Assembly (NCBI RefSeq): GCF_002377905.1
Contig: NZ_DFQS01000004.1
Coordinates: 4,894-68,893 of the forward strand
From: Psychrobacter sp. UBA3483
Lineage (GTDB): Bacteria; Pseudomonadota; Gammaproteobacteria; Pseudomonadales; Moraxellaceae
DNA: 64,000 nucleotides
Direction of reading: 5' to 3'
The number at the start of each line of letters is the position of its first letter. The stretch's first letter is position 1. The translations under genes were made by a program, and so were the position numbers. The notes beneath the pieces are model-generated. The model was not told the DNA's origin. It saw only the letters and a list, made by a program, of their open reading frames with translations, and did no database searches. Shown here piece by piece: positions 53,444-62,944 of the stretch.

Positions 53444-55354
53444 TTAACGCTCAACTTGGCTGACATCACGTACCGCACCGGTATCGGCACTGGTGGTCAT
53501 TGCTGCATAAGCACGTAGCGCAGGAGAGACGTGACGCTCACGGCTCACAGGTTTCCATGCATCACGTCCACGCGCTTCCATCTCTTCACGGCGCGCAGCA
53601 AGCTCGGCATCGCTGACTTGCATATTGATGGTACGGTTTGGGATATCAATGTGAATGGTATCGCCTTCTTGTACTAAACCAATCGCGCCACCTTCAGCTG
53701 CTTCCGGGCTGGCGTGACCAATGGATAAGCCTGACGTACCGCCAGAGAAACGACCATCTGTGAGTAGCGCACACTCTTTGCCCAAGCCTTTAGACTTAAG
53801 ATAAGTGGTTGGATAAAGCATCTCTTGCATACCAGGCCCGCCTTTTGGCCCCTCATAGCGAATAATAACCACATCGCCGGCGACAATTTGCTCATCAAGC
53901 ACGGCGGCTACGGCAGCGTCTTGTGATTCAAAGATACGTGCGCGTCCGGTAAAGACCAAGATACTTTCATCGACGCCTGCGGTTTTGACCACGCAGCCGC
54001 GCTCAGCGATGTTGCCGTATAGTACCGCAAGACCACCATCGGTTGAGTAAGCATGCTGCGCACTACGAATACAGCCTGACTCACGATTGACGTCAAGGTT
54101 TGGCCACTCTTTTGATTGCGAGAAGGCCTGCGTGGTACGGACGCCACCAGGAGCGGCAATATAGCGCGCTCGTGCCTCAGTATTATCAGGATTCATGATA
54201 TCCCATTTATCGATGGCATCTCTCATGCTTGCGCTATGAATGGTTGGGATATCGGTGGTCAGTAAACCGGCACGGTCAAGCTCGGCAAGCAGTGCCATCA
54301 CGCCACCAGCACGGTGGACGTCTTCCATATGATATTTTTGTGAGGCAGGAGCCACTTTCGATAGGCAAGGGACACTACGACTTAGACGGTCAATATCATG
54401 CATTTTAAAATCAACTTCCGCTTCATTGGCGGCGGCAAGTAGGTGCAAGATAGTATTGGTCGAGCCACCCATCGCGATGTCTAAGCTCATGGCATTTTCG
54501 AAGGCGGCTTTGGTAGCGATAGAGCGTGGTAACACCGAATCATCGTCTTGCTCATAACGGCGCTTGGCCAATGATACAATCGTACGGCCCGCTTCTAAAA
54601 ACAACTCGCGGCGTAACGAATGCGTGGCCAATAGCGAGCCGTTACCCGGTAATGATAAGCCTAATGCTTCGGTCAAGCAGTTCATTGAGTTGGCCGTAAA
54701 CATCCCTGAGCATGAGCCGCAAGTTGGGCAAGCTGAGCTTTCAATGGCTAAGACGTCTTCATCGCTGATATTATCGTCGGCGGCATCCATCATAGCATCG
54801 ACTAAATCAAGCTTACGGATGGCATTGCCTTTACTATCGGTCGTGTGCACATCGCTGCCACCATCATTATTATGGCTATGAGCGACAGTGCTAGCGATGA
54901 CCTTGCCCGCTTCCATCGGGCCGCCAGAGACGAAAACAACAGGGATATTGAGGCGCATGGCTGCCATCAGCATACCAGGAGTGATTTTATCGCAGTTAGA
55001 AATACAGACTAGGGCGTCGGCGCAGTGAGCATTGACCATATACTCAACCGAGTCCGCAATCAAATCACGGCTTGGTAATGAATACAACATCCCGCTATGA
55101 CCCATGGCAATACCGTCATCGACCGCAATGGTATTGAACTCTTTTGCCACGCCGCCCGCTTTTTCAATCTCACGTGCAACCAATTGCCCCAAATCTTTTA
55201 GATGCACATGACCGGGGACAAACTGGGTAAAGGAGTTGGCAATGGCGATAATTGGTTTGCCAAAGTCGCCATCCGTCATACCCGTCGCACGCCATAGGGC
55301 ACGCGCGCCTGCCATATTACGACCGCCAGTAGAAGTTTTTGAGCGATAATCCAT
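53444..55354 (-). CDS. ilvD: Dihydroxy-acid dehydratase
   Basis: 636 residues, an Fe-S dehydratase converting 2,3-dihydroxy-isovalerate and its homologue to the 2-keto acids of valine and isoleucine synthesis. Features: RSKTSTGGRNMAGARALWRA (start), CISNCDKITPGM (cluster Cys, about 120-131), SACPTCGSCSGMFTANSMNC (second Cys group, about 197-216), ALTDGRFSGGTSGLSIGHAS (about 536) and GDTIHIDIPNRTI. AAGGAA lies upstream of the ATG. The other ilv genes are not in the window. Length is a little above E. coli IlvD (616), owing to an Asp/Asn/His-rich insertion near 165-175. Confidence 0.97.
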   Translation of the reverse strand: MDYRSKTSTGGRNMAGARALWRATGMTDGDFGKPIIAIANSFTQFVPGHVHLKDLGQLVAREIEKAGGVAKEFNTIAVDDGIAMGHSGMLYSLPSRDLIADSVEYMVNAHCADALVCISNCDKITPGMLMAAMRLNIPVVFVSGGPMEAGKVIASTVAHSHNNDGGSDVHTTDSKGNAIRKLDLVDAMMDAADDNISDEDVLAIESSACPTCGSCSGMFTANSMNCLTEALGLSLPGNGSLLATHSLRRELFLEAGRTIVSLAKRRYEQDDDSVLPRSIATKAAFENAMSLDIAMGGSTNTILHLLAAANEAEVDFKMHDIDRLSRSVPCLSKVAPASQKYHMEDVHRAGGVMALLAELDRAGLLTTDIPTIHSASMRDAIDKWDIMNPDNTEARARYIAAPGGVRTTQAFSQSKEWPNLDVNRESGCIRSAQHAYSTDGGLAVLYGNIAERGCVVKTAGVDESILVFTGRARIFESQDAAVAAVLDEQIVAGDVVIIRYEGPKGGPGMQEMLYPTTYLKSKGLGKECALLTDGRFSGGTSGLSIGHASPEAAEGGAIGLVQEGDTIHIDIPNRTINMQVSDAELAARREEMEARGRDAWKPVSRERHVSPALRAYAAMTTSADTGAVRDVSQVER

Positions 55355-55533
55355 GTGATATTCCTTACAAATAAGCGAGATTTATAAATGTCTGCAGCAT
55401 CCGCTGTCATACGGATAGTGTGCTTTTTATGCCATGCGAGCACTAGTGAATAATACTAAGGCGTTACCATACCATTAGATATGGATAACTGAAAATCATT
55501 AACCAATAATCATAAAGACTTGAGGGTCAATAT

Positions 55534-56301
55534 TTAAACGAGGCGCTCTAAAATAGCGCTCTCAAACCAAGGCAACTCGGCTTTATCGGTTTCAAGTTTG
55601 GCGATGACGACTAAGGCGTGAGGCGCTGGCAAGAATTGATAGTCAGGACTGGCAGCAATAGTCAGTAGCTGTTGATCGTTTTCGGCTTGTTCATCAATAC
55701 TGATAAGTGTTTGCTTAGTATTCTTATAAAGCACATCAATACGACCAAAAAACTGCCACTCTTTAAAGGCAGCAGTAAGCGCATCGGCTTCATCTTTAGT
55801 ATAAATTTGCTGGGTTTCTTTACCAGTATTGGTCCAATGCAGACGTACGGCCAATTGCAGCGCTTCGCTAAACACCACCAACGAGCCAATCACTTTGACA
55901 TGCCAAGGGCTGGTGATCAGCGCCTTATCAATACCGATAAGTTTCGCCGCCTCGTCAGCTGTCATGGGGGTATTAAACTGGGCAAGTAGGGCAGGTGTTA
56001 ATGGATAAGTTTGTTTAATGCTGTCGTCTAAACTGTCGTAATGATACAAAAAGGGCAGTGGCGTATCCTGCGTCATGATTTTTTTGCTGATTTTGCAATT
56101 ATGGATACGCCAACTGATCGCTTTATCGGTTAATGCCTCAGCTAAGATGATGGCGTTTGGTTCAATGGTTGACGGCGCGCTATCTTCAAGCGTTTCATTA
56201 ACCGCAGTCTGATGACTCGTAGCGTCATAAGCGTGGTCGCTATGAGCGTCAATGGTGTTCGATGATTGGGGCGATTGGGTTGGCAAGGCAGTCAAATCCA
56301 T
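55534..56301 (-). CDS. Hypothetical protein
   Basis: 255 residues, not recognised. The first 60 residues are low-complexity (Ser/Thr/Asp/Gln, two His). The rest has alternating hydrophobic pattern with no membrane helix or signal peptide: ISWRIHNCKISKKIMTQDTP, LIGIDKALITSPWHVKVIGS, then an aromatic region (KEWQFFGRIDVLYKNTKQTL) and ALVVIAKLETDKAELPWFES at the end. There is one conspicuous Cys. It looks like a soluble cytoplasmic protein. It is upstream of ilvD on the same strand with a 180-bp gap, and divergent from the HIT gene. Confidence 0.5.
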   Translation of the reverse strand: MDLTALPTQSPQSSNTIDAHSDHAYDATSHQTAVNETLEDSAPSTIEPNAIILAEALTDKAISWRIHNCKISKKIMTQDTPLPFLYHYDSLDDSIKQTYPLTPALLAQFNTPMTADEAAKLIGIDKALITSPWHVKVIGSLVVFSEALQLAVRLHWTNTGKETQQIYTKDEADALTAAFKEWQFFGRIDVLYKNTKQTLISIDEQAENDQQLLTIAASPDYQFLPAPHALVVIAKLETDKAELPWFESAILERLV

Positions 56302-56548
56302 AAACCTGAGGTGATTAAAATAGAGGATTAATATAACATTTAAAGCGCACGGCTCGCCAATAAATTAATCGTATCACTTATAGAATTGTTGGTAGCAAAA
56401 CTCAGTAAAATTGAAAGTGGCTAGTGAATGTATCAGCCACTTGTACTCAAGCAATATTTCGTCCACTATATTTGCTGAGCTATTTACTCTTTAGTACTGA
56501 CAACCAATTGATGACAACTAATTACTAATAAAAGGTTAAGGAATAAAA

Positions 56549-56986
56549 ATGAGTCAAGATACCCAAACCAAATACGATGACAATAATATCTTTGCCAAAA
56601 TGCTTAACGGTGATATCCCTTATCATAAAGTTTATGAGGATGACAAAACCCTCGCCTTTATGGATATCATGCCGCAAGCAAAAGGTCATGTACTGGTCAT
56701 TCCTAAGCAAAAAGCCGTTGATTTAGTCGACCTTGAACCAGAATATGCCGCAGCAGTACTGATGACGTCCAAAAAAGTCATGCAAGCGCAGCGTCAAGTA
56801 TTCGAGCGTGAGGGTATTATTCAAATGCAGTTAAATGGCGCACAAGCCGGACAAACTGTTTTTCATTACCATGTGCATCTAATTCCATCGAGCATTCATG
56901 AGCTAGGTCGTCATGCGGTCACGCAAGCAGATCAAAGTGAGCTTGCTGAGATGGCCAAGCAGTTAGCAGGCGCTATTAAACCTTAA
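56549..56986 (+). CDS. HIT-family nucleotide-binding hydrolase
   Basis: 145 residues, the standard HIT size. Start IFAKMLNGDIPYHKVYEDDK, then TLAFMDIMPQAKGHVLVIPK, and the histidine triad in QAGQTVFHYHVHLIPSS (about 105-121), i.e. H-x-H-x-H. It hydrolyses or transfers nucleotidyl groups from small nucleotides (HinT-like). AAGGA precedes the ATG. Terminator about 35 bp downstream. A single gene. Confidence 0.94.
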   Translation: MSQDTQTKYDDNNIFAKMLNGDIPYHKVYEDDKTLAFMDIMPQAKGHVLVIPKQKAVDLVDLEPEYAAAVLMTSKKVMQAQRQVFEREGIIQMQLNGAQAGQTVFHYHVHLIPSSIHELGRHAVTQADQSELAEMAKQLAGAIKP

Positions 56987-57022
56987 TGTCTTAAATTGAC
57001 CATTCATAATGCAACCATCAAA

Positions 57023-57052
57023 AAAAAGGCAGCTAACAAGTTGCCTTTTTTA
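57023..57052 (+). terminator. Intrinsic terminator of the HIT gene
   Basis: AGGCAGCT pairs with AGTTGCCT (one G-U) around AACA, with flanking A- and T-runs. Confidence 0.8.
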
Positions 57053-57283
57053 TTGCTGAGTAATAGTCATGTAACAAACGTTAAAATAGTGTTACGAGTC
57101 AGGCACTTGCCTAGGGTTTTTGCAGAGAGTGTGATAAAAATTATATTTGTTTTATAAACGGTTTAATAAGAGCCGAACGAGATACTGCCTCTATTCATAC
57201 AAATTTATAAAGTAGGCGATCTTACTTCTCTTGTTGTATTTAGCTTTCATATTTATTGTTATTTTTTGAGGACATCATTTTTT

Positions 57284-59338
57284 ATGAGTAAATTACCTCG
57301 CTCTACTATTTTGTTGCCAGTATTCGTGCCAGCCGCAACCATTATGTTGTTATTAGTGATTGGCACAGCCCTCAACCCTGAAGCTGCGGGTGAGTTGTTC
57401 AGCAAAGTTCTTGCTTTTACCACCGATACTTTCGGATGGTTTTATATGTTGGCAGTTGCCATATTTTTGATGTTTATTATTGCCTTAGCCTTCTCGCCGT
57501 ATGGCAGTATTAAGTTGGGCCCTGACCACGCGGATGCTGAATATAACTTCCTTGAATGGTTTGCAATGCTATTCTCAGCGGGGTATGGCATTGCCTTACT
57601 GTTTTATGGCGTTGCAGAGCCAGTATTACATTTCGCCAGTCCACCCCTGTCCACACCGCAAACTATTGCGGCGGCAAAAGAGGCGATGCAAATTGCTTAT
57701 TTTCACTGGGGTTTTCATATTTGGGCGATTTATGGTGTGGTTGGCTTGTCACTAGCGTATTTCTCGTTTCGGCATGGTCTGCCATTGTCCGTGCGCTCAA
57801 CCCTTTATCCACTAATCGGTGACAAAATCCATGGCCCTATCGGGCATACCGTTGATGTTTTTGCGATCGTCGGTACTATGTTTGGTATCGCCACCAGTTT
57901 GGGATTGTCGGTCGCGCAAATTAATGCGGGTCTAAATTATTTGTTACCAAATACGGTGCCAGTTAGTACCACGGTGCAAGTTATTATCATTGCGTTGGTG
58001 ACGGCGGCGGCACTCGTTTCTGTATTAGCCGGTATGGACAAAGGGGTAAAGCGCCTATCTATCTTAAATATGGTGCTTGCCACTGCTTTGATGTTATTTG
58101 TGTTTATTGTTGGGCCTTCAGTATTTATTCTAAATGCCTTTATGGAAAACACAGGCAGCTATTTGGGCAATATCGTCGAGCGTACCTTTAGTTTACAAGC
58201 ATACCAATCGAGTGATTGGATCGGTAGCTGGACACTATTTATTTTTGCATGGACCATTGCTTGGGCGCCTTTTGTTGGGCTATTTATCGCCAAGATTAGT
58301 CGTGGTCGTACCATTCGTGAGTTTGTCCTTGGCGTGATGCTGGTGCCAACCTTATTTACTTTCTTTTGGTTCTCTGTATTTGGTGACACCGCTCTGCATA
58401 TGATTATGGTCGATGGTTATGAGGCGCTGATTAGTGAAGTGCAAAACAACCAAGCTATTGCATTATTTAAGCTGTTAGAGCAATTACCATTTACCCAGAT
58501 TGTCTCGTCATTGACCGTGGTGTTAATCATTACCTTTTTTGTGACCTCATCGGATTCGGGCTCATTAGTGATTGACTCGCTCGCGGCGGGTGGACGTAGC
58601 GATACGCCATGGTGGCAGCGTACGTTTTGGGTCGTCACTGAGGGTGTAGTCGCTGCAGTGTTACTTATTGCAGGTGGTTTGAGTGCATTACAAACTGCCG
58701 CTATCGTCAGTGCTTTACCGTTTGCGGTGATTATTTTGATCTCGACCTTTGGCATGTGGCGCGCGCTGCGTATCGAAGGTCATCGTAATGAGAGTTTGGC
58801 CAACGACAATCATTTACCGCCGCATTTATTGAAATTGGATGCTTGGCGCGACCGCATTGATTATATGACCAATCAGCCAACGCGCGATAAAGTTCTGGGT
58901 TATATCAAAGGTACAGTGTTATCGTCGATGCATGAGGTGGCAGAGAAATTTGCCGAAACAGGTTGGTTGCCTGAGGTTAATTATGATGAGGTTAATGATC
59001 GCGCGGTACTGGAATTAAGACGCGGGGATAATGTGGAGTTCTGGTACGAAGTGCGGTTGTCAGAGCATGAGGTGCCTGATTATTACACCGAAGATATGGC
59101 CAATGAATTACCACAAGAGCATCACCATCGCGCCGAAGTCTATTTGCGCCGTGGTGGTCAGACTTATGATCTATATGGTTATCAGTCAGAATCGGTGATT
59201 AATGACATCATTGATCAGTTTGAAAAGTACCTACACTTCGTTAATGTTTCGCCAAATATATTGCCGTGGCGTATGCAGCAGCATGATGACGATATTACGC
59301 TGGAGCAGGGCAGTGTGTTTGATAAAAAGGGCAGCTAA
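57284..59338 (+). CDS. BCCT-family osmolyte transporter (first copy)
   Basis: About 684 residues from ATG 57284 (in-frame TTG at 57266 adds six; GAGGA lies before the ATG). Betaine/choline/carnitine transporter: 12 hydrophobic segments, with FSPYGSIKLGPDHADAEYNF, MLFSAGYGIALLFYGVAEPV, the Trp-rich IAYFHWGFHIWAIYGVVGLS (substrate box), DKGVKRLSILNMVLATALML and the C-terminal ITFFVTSSDSGSLVIDSLAA. A long hydrophilic tail (about 510-684) resembles that of choline transporter BetT and may sense osmolarity. A near-paralogue lies 190 bp downstream. The C-terminal residues and stop codon are part of a terminator stem. Confidence 0.95.
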   Translation: MSKLPRSTILLPVFVPAATIMLLLVIGTALNPEAAGELFSKVLAFTTDTFGWFYMLAVAIFLMFIIALAFSPYGSIKLGPDHADAEYNFLEWFAMLFSAGYGIALLFYGVAEPVLHFASPPLSTPQTIAAAKEAMQIAYFHWGFHIWAIYGVVGLSLAYFSFRHGLPLSVRSTLYPLIGDKIHGPIGHTVDVFAIVGTMFGIATSLGLSVAQINAGLNYLLPNTVPVSTTVQVIIIALVTAAALVSVLAGMDKGVKRLSILNMVLATALMLFVFIVGPSVFILNAFMENTGSYLGNIVERTFSLQAYQSSDWIGSWTLFIFAWTIAWAPFVGLFIAKISRGRTIREFVLGVMLVPTLFTFFWFSVFGDTALHMIMVDGYEALISEVQNNQAIALFKLLEQLPFTQIVSSLTVVLIITFFVTSSDSGSLVIDSLAAGGRSDTPWWQRTFWVVTEGVVAAVLLIAGGLSALQTAAIVSALPFAVIILISTFGMWRALRIEGHRNESLANDNHLPPHLLKLDAWRDRIDYMTNQPTRDKVLGYIKGTVLSSMHEVAEKFAETGWLPEVNYDEVNDRAVLELRRGDNVEFWYEVRLSEHEVPDYYTEDMANELPQEHHHRAEVYLRRGGQTYDLYGYQSESVINDIIDQFEKYLHFVNVSPNILPWRMQQHDDDITLEQGSVFDKKGS

Positions 59339-59354
59339 ACAGCTGCCTTTTTTT
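59330..59354 (+). terminator. Terminator overlapping the stop codon of the first BCCT gene
   Basis: GGCAGCT (59330-59336) pairs perfectly with AGCTGCC (59341-59347) around AAAC, followed by seven T. The TAA stop codon is at 59336-59338, so the hairpin begins within the last codons of the gene. Confidence 0.8.
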
Positions 59355-59527
59355 ATGAAATGGCGATGTTTTATCAATATTCATGGTGTAATGGACAAAA
59401 CAACATTTTTTATCATTATTAAATAATGTAACTACTGGCTTGGTGCTTTAAAATTTATTTGAATAACTGAGTGTTATAGAACAGTATTAGACGCATACCC
59501 AAATTTAAGTTTCTTTGAGAATTTTTT

Positions 59528-61567
59528 ATGAGTAAATCTCGTTCTACTATTTTGATGCCGGTATTCATACCGACAGCTATTGTTATGATTTTATTGGTCA
59601 TAGGTGCCTCTGTGAATCCAACGGCGGCTAGCAATCTCTTCGGTGAAGTGCTGAGCTTTACCACGGCCACATTTGGTTGGTTTTATATGCTAGCAACCGC
59701 GCTGTTTTTGATGTTTATTGTGGTGTTGGCGTTCTCACCCTATGGTTCCATCAAACTAGGACCTGACCATGGTGAGGCGCAATATAACTTTATTGAATGG
59801 TTTGCGATGTTGTTTTCGGCAGGGTACGGGATTGCTTTACTGTTTTATGGGGTGGCTGAGCCGGTCACGCATTTTGCGACGCCGCCGCTATCAGAGCCCC
59901 AAACCGTGGCTGCAGCAAAAGAAGCCATGCAGATTGCTTACTTCCATTGGGGCTTTCATATTTGGGCAATTAATGGCGTCGTGGCCTTGACGCTGGCCTA
60001 TTTTGCTTTTCGTCATGGTCTACCATTATCAATGCGCTCAACGCTATATCCTATTATAGGCGATAAGATTTATGGGCCTATTGGCCATGCGGTTGATGTG
60101 TTTGCCATTTTGGGTACTTTATTTGGTTTGGCCACCAGTCTGGGTATTTCAGTGTCGCAGATAAATACCGGTTTGAATTATCTCGTACCAAGCATTGCAG
60201 TCAATACAACCGTGCAAGTGATTGCCATTGTCTTGATTACGGGGCTGGCCTTGATATCTGTGCTGGCTGGTATGGACAAAGGGGTCAAACGCTTATCTAT
60301 ATTAAATATGATACTGGCAACGGCGCTGATGCTGTTTGTATTTGCGGTAGGGCCGACGATATTTATTCTCAACGCCTTTATGGAAAATACCGGTAGTTAT
60401 CTGGGTAATATTGTCGAGCGTACCTTTAGTCTACAGGCGTATCAACAAAGCGACTGGATCACCAGTTGGACGCTATTTATTTTTGCTTGGACTATTTCTT
60501 GGTCGCCTTTTGTCGGTATATTTATTGCCAAAATCAGCCGTGGTCGTACCATTCGCGAGTTTATCGTTGGCGTCATGCTAGTACCTACCATCTTTACTTT
60601 CTTTTGGTTTGCGGTGTTTGGTGATACAGCATTACATATGATTATGATTCAAGGCTATGACTCGCTTATTACTGAAGTACAAAATAACCAAGCGATTGCC
60701 TTATTTAAGCTGCTTGAGAACCTGCCTTTTACCCAAGTAGTCTCTGCCCTTGCCGTCGTGCTTATTATTACCTTTTTTATCACCTCGTCTGACTCAGGCT
60801 CTCTTGTGATTGATTCGTTAGCAGCCGGCGGTCGTAGTGATACGCCAGCGTGGCAGCGCACGTTTTGGGTATTAATACTCGGCGTTGTTGCTTCGGCGCT
60901 GCTCTTAGCAGGTGGCCTGCAAGCGCTGCAAACAGCGGCTATTGTTAGCGCCTTGCCCTTTACGATTATTATTTTGATTGCGATGTTTGGCATGTGGCGA
61001 GCGCTGCGTATCGAAGGTCATCGCAATCAAAGCTTAGCTAATGACAATCATCTACCGCCGCATCTGTTGAAACTAGATGCGTGGCGTGACCGTATTGATT
61101 ACATGACTCAGCAACCAACGCGCGATAAAGTATTGGGTTATATTAAAGGTACAGTCTTATCGTCGATGCATGAAGTTGCCGAAAAGTTTGCCGAAACCGG
61201 TTGGTTGCCTGAAGTAAATTATGACGAAGTCAATGATCGCGTAGTATTTGAGTTACGCGGCGGCGATAACGTCGAGTTTTGGTACGAAGTGCGCTTATCA
61301 GAGCATGAAGCGCCAGATTATTATACAGAGGCCATGGCCAATAAATTGCCACAAGAGCATCATTATCGGGCGGAAGTTTATTTGCGCCGCGGCGGGCAAA
61401 CCTATGATTTATATGGCTATCAACCGGATTCAGTGATTAACGATATCATTGATCAGTTCGAGAAGTATTTGCACTTTATTAATATATCACCTGATATTTT
61501 GCCGTGGCGTATGCAAGTACATGATAATGACATTACCTTAGAGCAGGGCAGTGTCTTTGATAAGTAA
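59528..61567 (+). CDS. BCCT-family osmolyte transporter (second copy)
   Basis: 679 residues. It aligns with the preceding gene over its whole length: FSPYGSIKLGPDHGEAQYNF, LFSAGYGIALLFYGVAEPVT, HWGFHIWAINGVVALTLAYF and TFFITSSDSGSLVIDSLAAG. The cytoplasmic tail is nearly identical (LDAWRDRIDYMTQQPTRDKV, SSMHEVAEKFAETGWLPEVN). Differences concentrate in membrane segments, for example ITGLALISVLAG against VTAAALVSVLAG. It ends DK without the KGS of copy one. A tandem duplication that has diverged; substrates may differ (choline or betaine). Own promoter likely, since a terminator separates the two. Confidence 0.95.
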   Translation: MSKSRSTILMPVFIPTAIVMILLVIGASVNPTAASNLFGEVLSFTTATFGWFYMLATALFLMFIVVLAFSPYGSIKLGPDHGEAQYNFIEWFAMLFSAGYGIALLFYGVAEPVTHFATPPLSEPQTVAAAKEAMQIAYFHWGFHIWAINGVVALTLAYFAFRHGLPLSMRSTLYPIIGDKIYGPIGHAVDVFAILGTLFGLATSLGISVSQINTGLNYLVPSIAVNTTVQVIAIVLITGLALISVLAGMDKGVKRLSILNMILATALMLFVFAVGPTIFILNAFMENTGSYLGNIVERTFSLQAYQQSDWITSWTLFIFAWTISWSPFVGIFIAKISRGRTIREFIVGVMLVPTIFTFFWFAVFGDTALHMIMIQGYDSLITEVQNNQAIALFKLLENLPFTQVVSALAVVLIITFFITSSDSGSLVIDSLAAGGRSDTPAWQRTFWVLILGVVASALLLAGGLQALQTAAIVSALPFTIIILIAMFGMWRALRIEGHRNQSLANDNHLPPHLLKLDAWRDRIDYMTQQPTRDKVLGYIKGTVLSSMHEVAEKFAETGWLPEVNYDEVNDRVVFELRGGDNVEFWYEVRLSEHEAPDYYTEAMANKLPQEHHYRAEVYLRRGGQTYDLYGYQPDSVINDIIDQFEKYLHFINISPDILPWRMQVHDNDITLEQGSVFDK

Positions 61568-61600
61568 AGTTTGATAAGTAGCCTTTGATAAGTACTATAT
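61556..61600 (+). repeat. Short imperfect direct repeats after the second BCCT gene
   Basis: TTTGATAAGTA occurs three times in about 40 bp, the first copy containing the gene's last codons and stop. It looks like local duplication of the gene end. Confidence 0.6.
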
Positions 61601-61702
61601 TTTATAAGTAGTTTTTTCTATAAATAAACATTTTGCCAATCAAACTCTAGGTATTAAATGATTGACTTAATCACTTGCAATATGCGCACGAACCCTTAGA
61701 AT

Positions 61703-61738
61703 AACGGCTTGTTTTCACTACGAATCAAGCCGTTTTTT
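61703..61738 (+). terminator. Intrinsic terminator/hairpin abutting the dusB start codon
   Basis: AACGGCTTG (61703-61711) pairs perfectly with CAAGCCGTT (61726-61734) around a 14-nt loop, and six T fill 61733-61738. The dusB ATG is at 61739-61741, with no Shine-Dalgarno sequence. This is a textbook terminator, about 135 bp after the upstream BCCT gene, but it directly adjoins the next start codon. It may be an attenuator for dusB. Confidence 0.8.
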
Positions 61739-62776
61739 ATGCCTATAAATAATATAGAGTCTAATCAATCATCAGCACAAACTGCGAATGATCATCCTTT
61801 ATTGCAGCCATTGGTCATTGGCGGCTTGACGATTGAAAATCGTCTGATGGTTGCCCCGATGGCTGGCGTGACCGACAATCCGTTTCGTCGACTGTGTAAG
61901 TCATTTGGGGCAGGGCATGCAGTCAGCGAAATGATCATTGCTGATACGGCGCTTTATGCGCGCAAGAAATCACTCTATCGTGCCAATTTTGATAACGAAA
62001 TAGCGCCTATTTCTGCCCAAATAGCAGGCGCAGAACCTGATAAATTGGCAGAAGCCGCACGTTATCAGATAGATAATGGCGCACAGATTATTGATATCAA
62101 TATGGGCTGTCCGGCTAAAAAAGTGTGCCGTAGGTTAGCGGGTTCTGCACTGCTGCAAGATGAAGATTTGGTTGCGCGCTTACTAGATGCAGCAGTAGGT
62201 GCAGTCGATGCGCCTGTCACCTTAAAGACGCGCTTGGGTTTTGAGAATGGGCGTGAGAATATTTTGCGCGTTGCCAAGCGTGCAGAGCAAGCGGGTATTG
62301 CCGCGATTGCCATTCATGGGCGTACACGTGAGGACATGTATAGCGGCGAGGCGCGTTACGAGCTGATACGTGAGGTCAAAGAAAGCATCAGTATTCCTGT
62401 GATTGCCAATGGCGATATCGATAGCGCGCAAAAAGCGCAGCGTGTCTATGAGCTGACCGGTTGTGATGCGGTGATGATAGGGCGTGCTGCGCAAGGGCAG
62501 CCTTGGATATTTCGCGATATCGAGCATTTTTTGCGCTCAGGAGAGGTGCTTGCGGCACCAAGCGTGAGCGAGATAAAAGAGATTGTCCTAGCGCATTTGC
62601 AAGAGCTATATGAGTTTTACGGCGAATATTCAGGCTGCCGAATTGCTCGCAAGCACATTGCGTGGTATACCACCGGCATCCCTAATTCCAACGCTTTTCG
62701 CCAAGCCATGTATGGTGAAGAGAGTACCGCTGGGCAGTTTCGCGTGGTCGAAGACTTTTTACACGCGCACGAATAG
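61739..62776 (+). CDS. dusB: tRNA-dihydrouridine synthase B
   Basis: 345 residues from the ATG at 61739; TTG 61709 is an in-frame alternative inside the hairpin stem. FMN enzyme reducing uridine to dihydrouridine in tRNA. Family motifs: RLMVAPMAGVTDNPFRRLCK, INMGCPAKKVCRRLAGSALL with the catalytic Cys, VTLKTRLGF, IHGRTREDMYSG, DIDSAQKAQRVYELTGCDAV and MIGRAAQGQPWIF. About 30 N-terminal residues precede the usual core start. No fis gene follows, unlike E. coli dusB-fis. Translation start context is odd: a T-run replaces the ribosome-binding site. Confidence 0.93.
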   Translation: MPINNIESNQSSAQTANDHPLLQPLVIGGLTIENRLMVAPMAGVTDNPFRRLCKSFGAGHAVSEMIIADTALYARKKSLYRANFDNEIAPISAQIAGAEPDKLAEAARYQIDNGAQIIDINMGCPAKKVCRRLAGSALLQDEDLVARLLDAAVGAVDAPVTLKTRLGFENGRENILRVAKRAEQAGIAAIAIHGRTREDMYSGEARYELIREVKESISIPVIANGDIDSAQKAQRVYELTGCDAVMIGRAAQGQPWIFRDIEHFLRSGEVLAAPSVSEIKEIVLAHLQELYEFYGEYSGCRIARKHIAWYTTGIPNSNAFRQAMYGEESTAGQFRVVEDFLHAHE

Positions 62777-62944
62777 CAAGAAAAAACGGTCAGTTTAAGC
62801 AATACACTTGATAATAAATACCTAACTGCTAATATTCATGATATTAAATGCATTTTACGGCTTATTTATTAACTTCAATCCAATTATATTTGTTATGCTT
62901 TAGGCGAACATTAACGGAAGTATCATTTACGAAAAGGATCTTTT

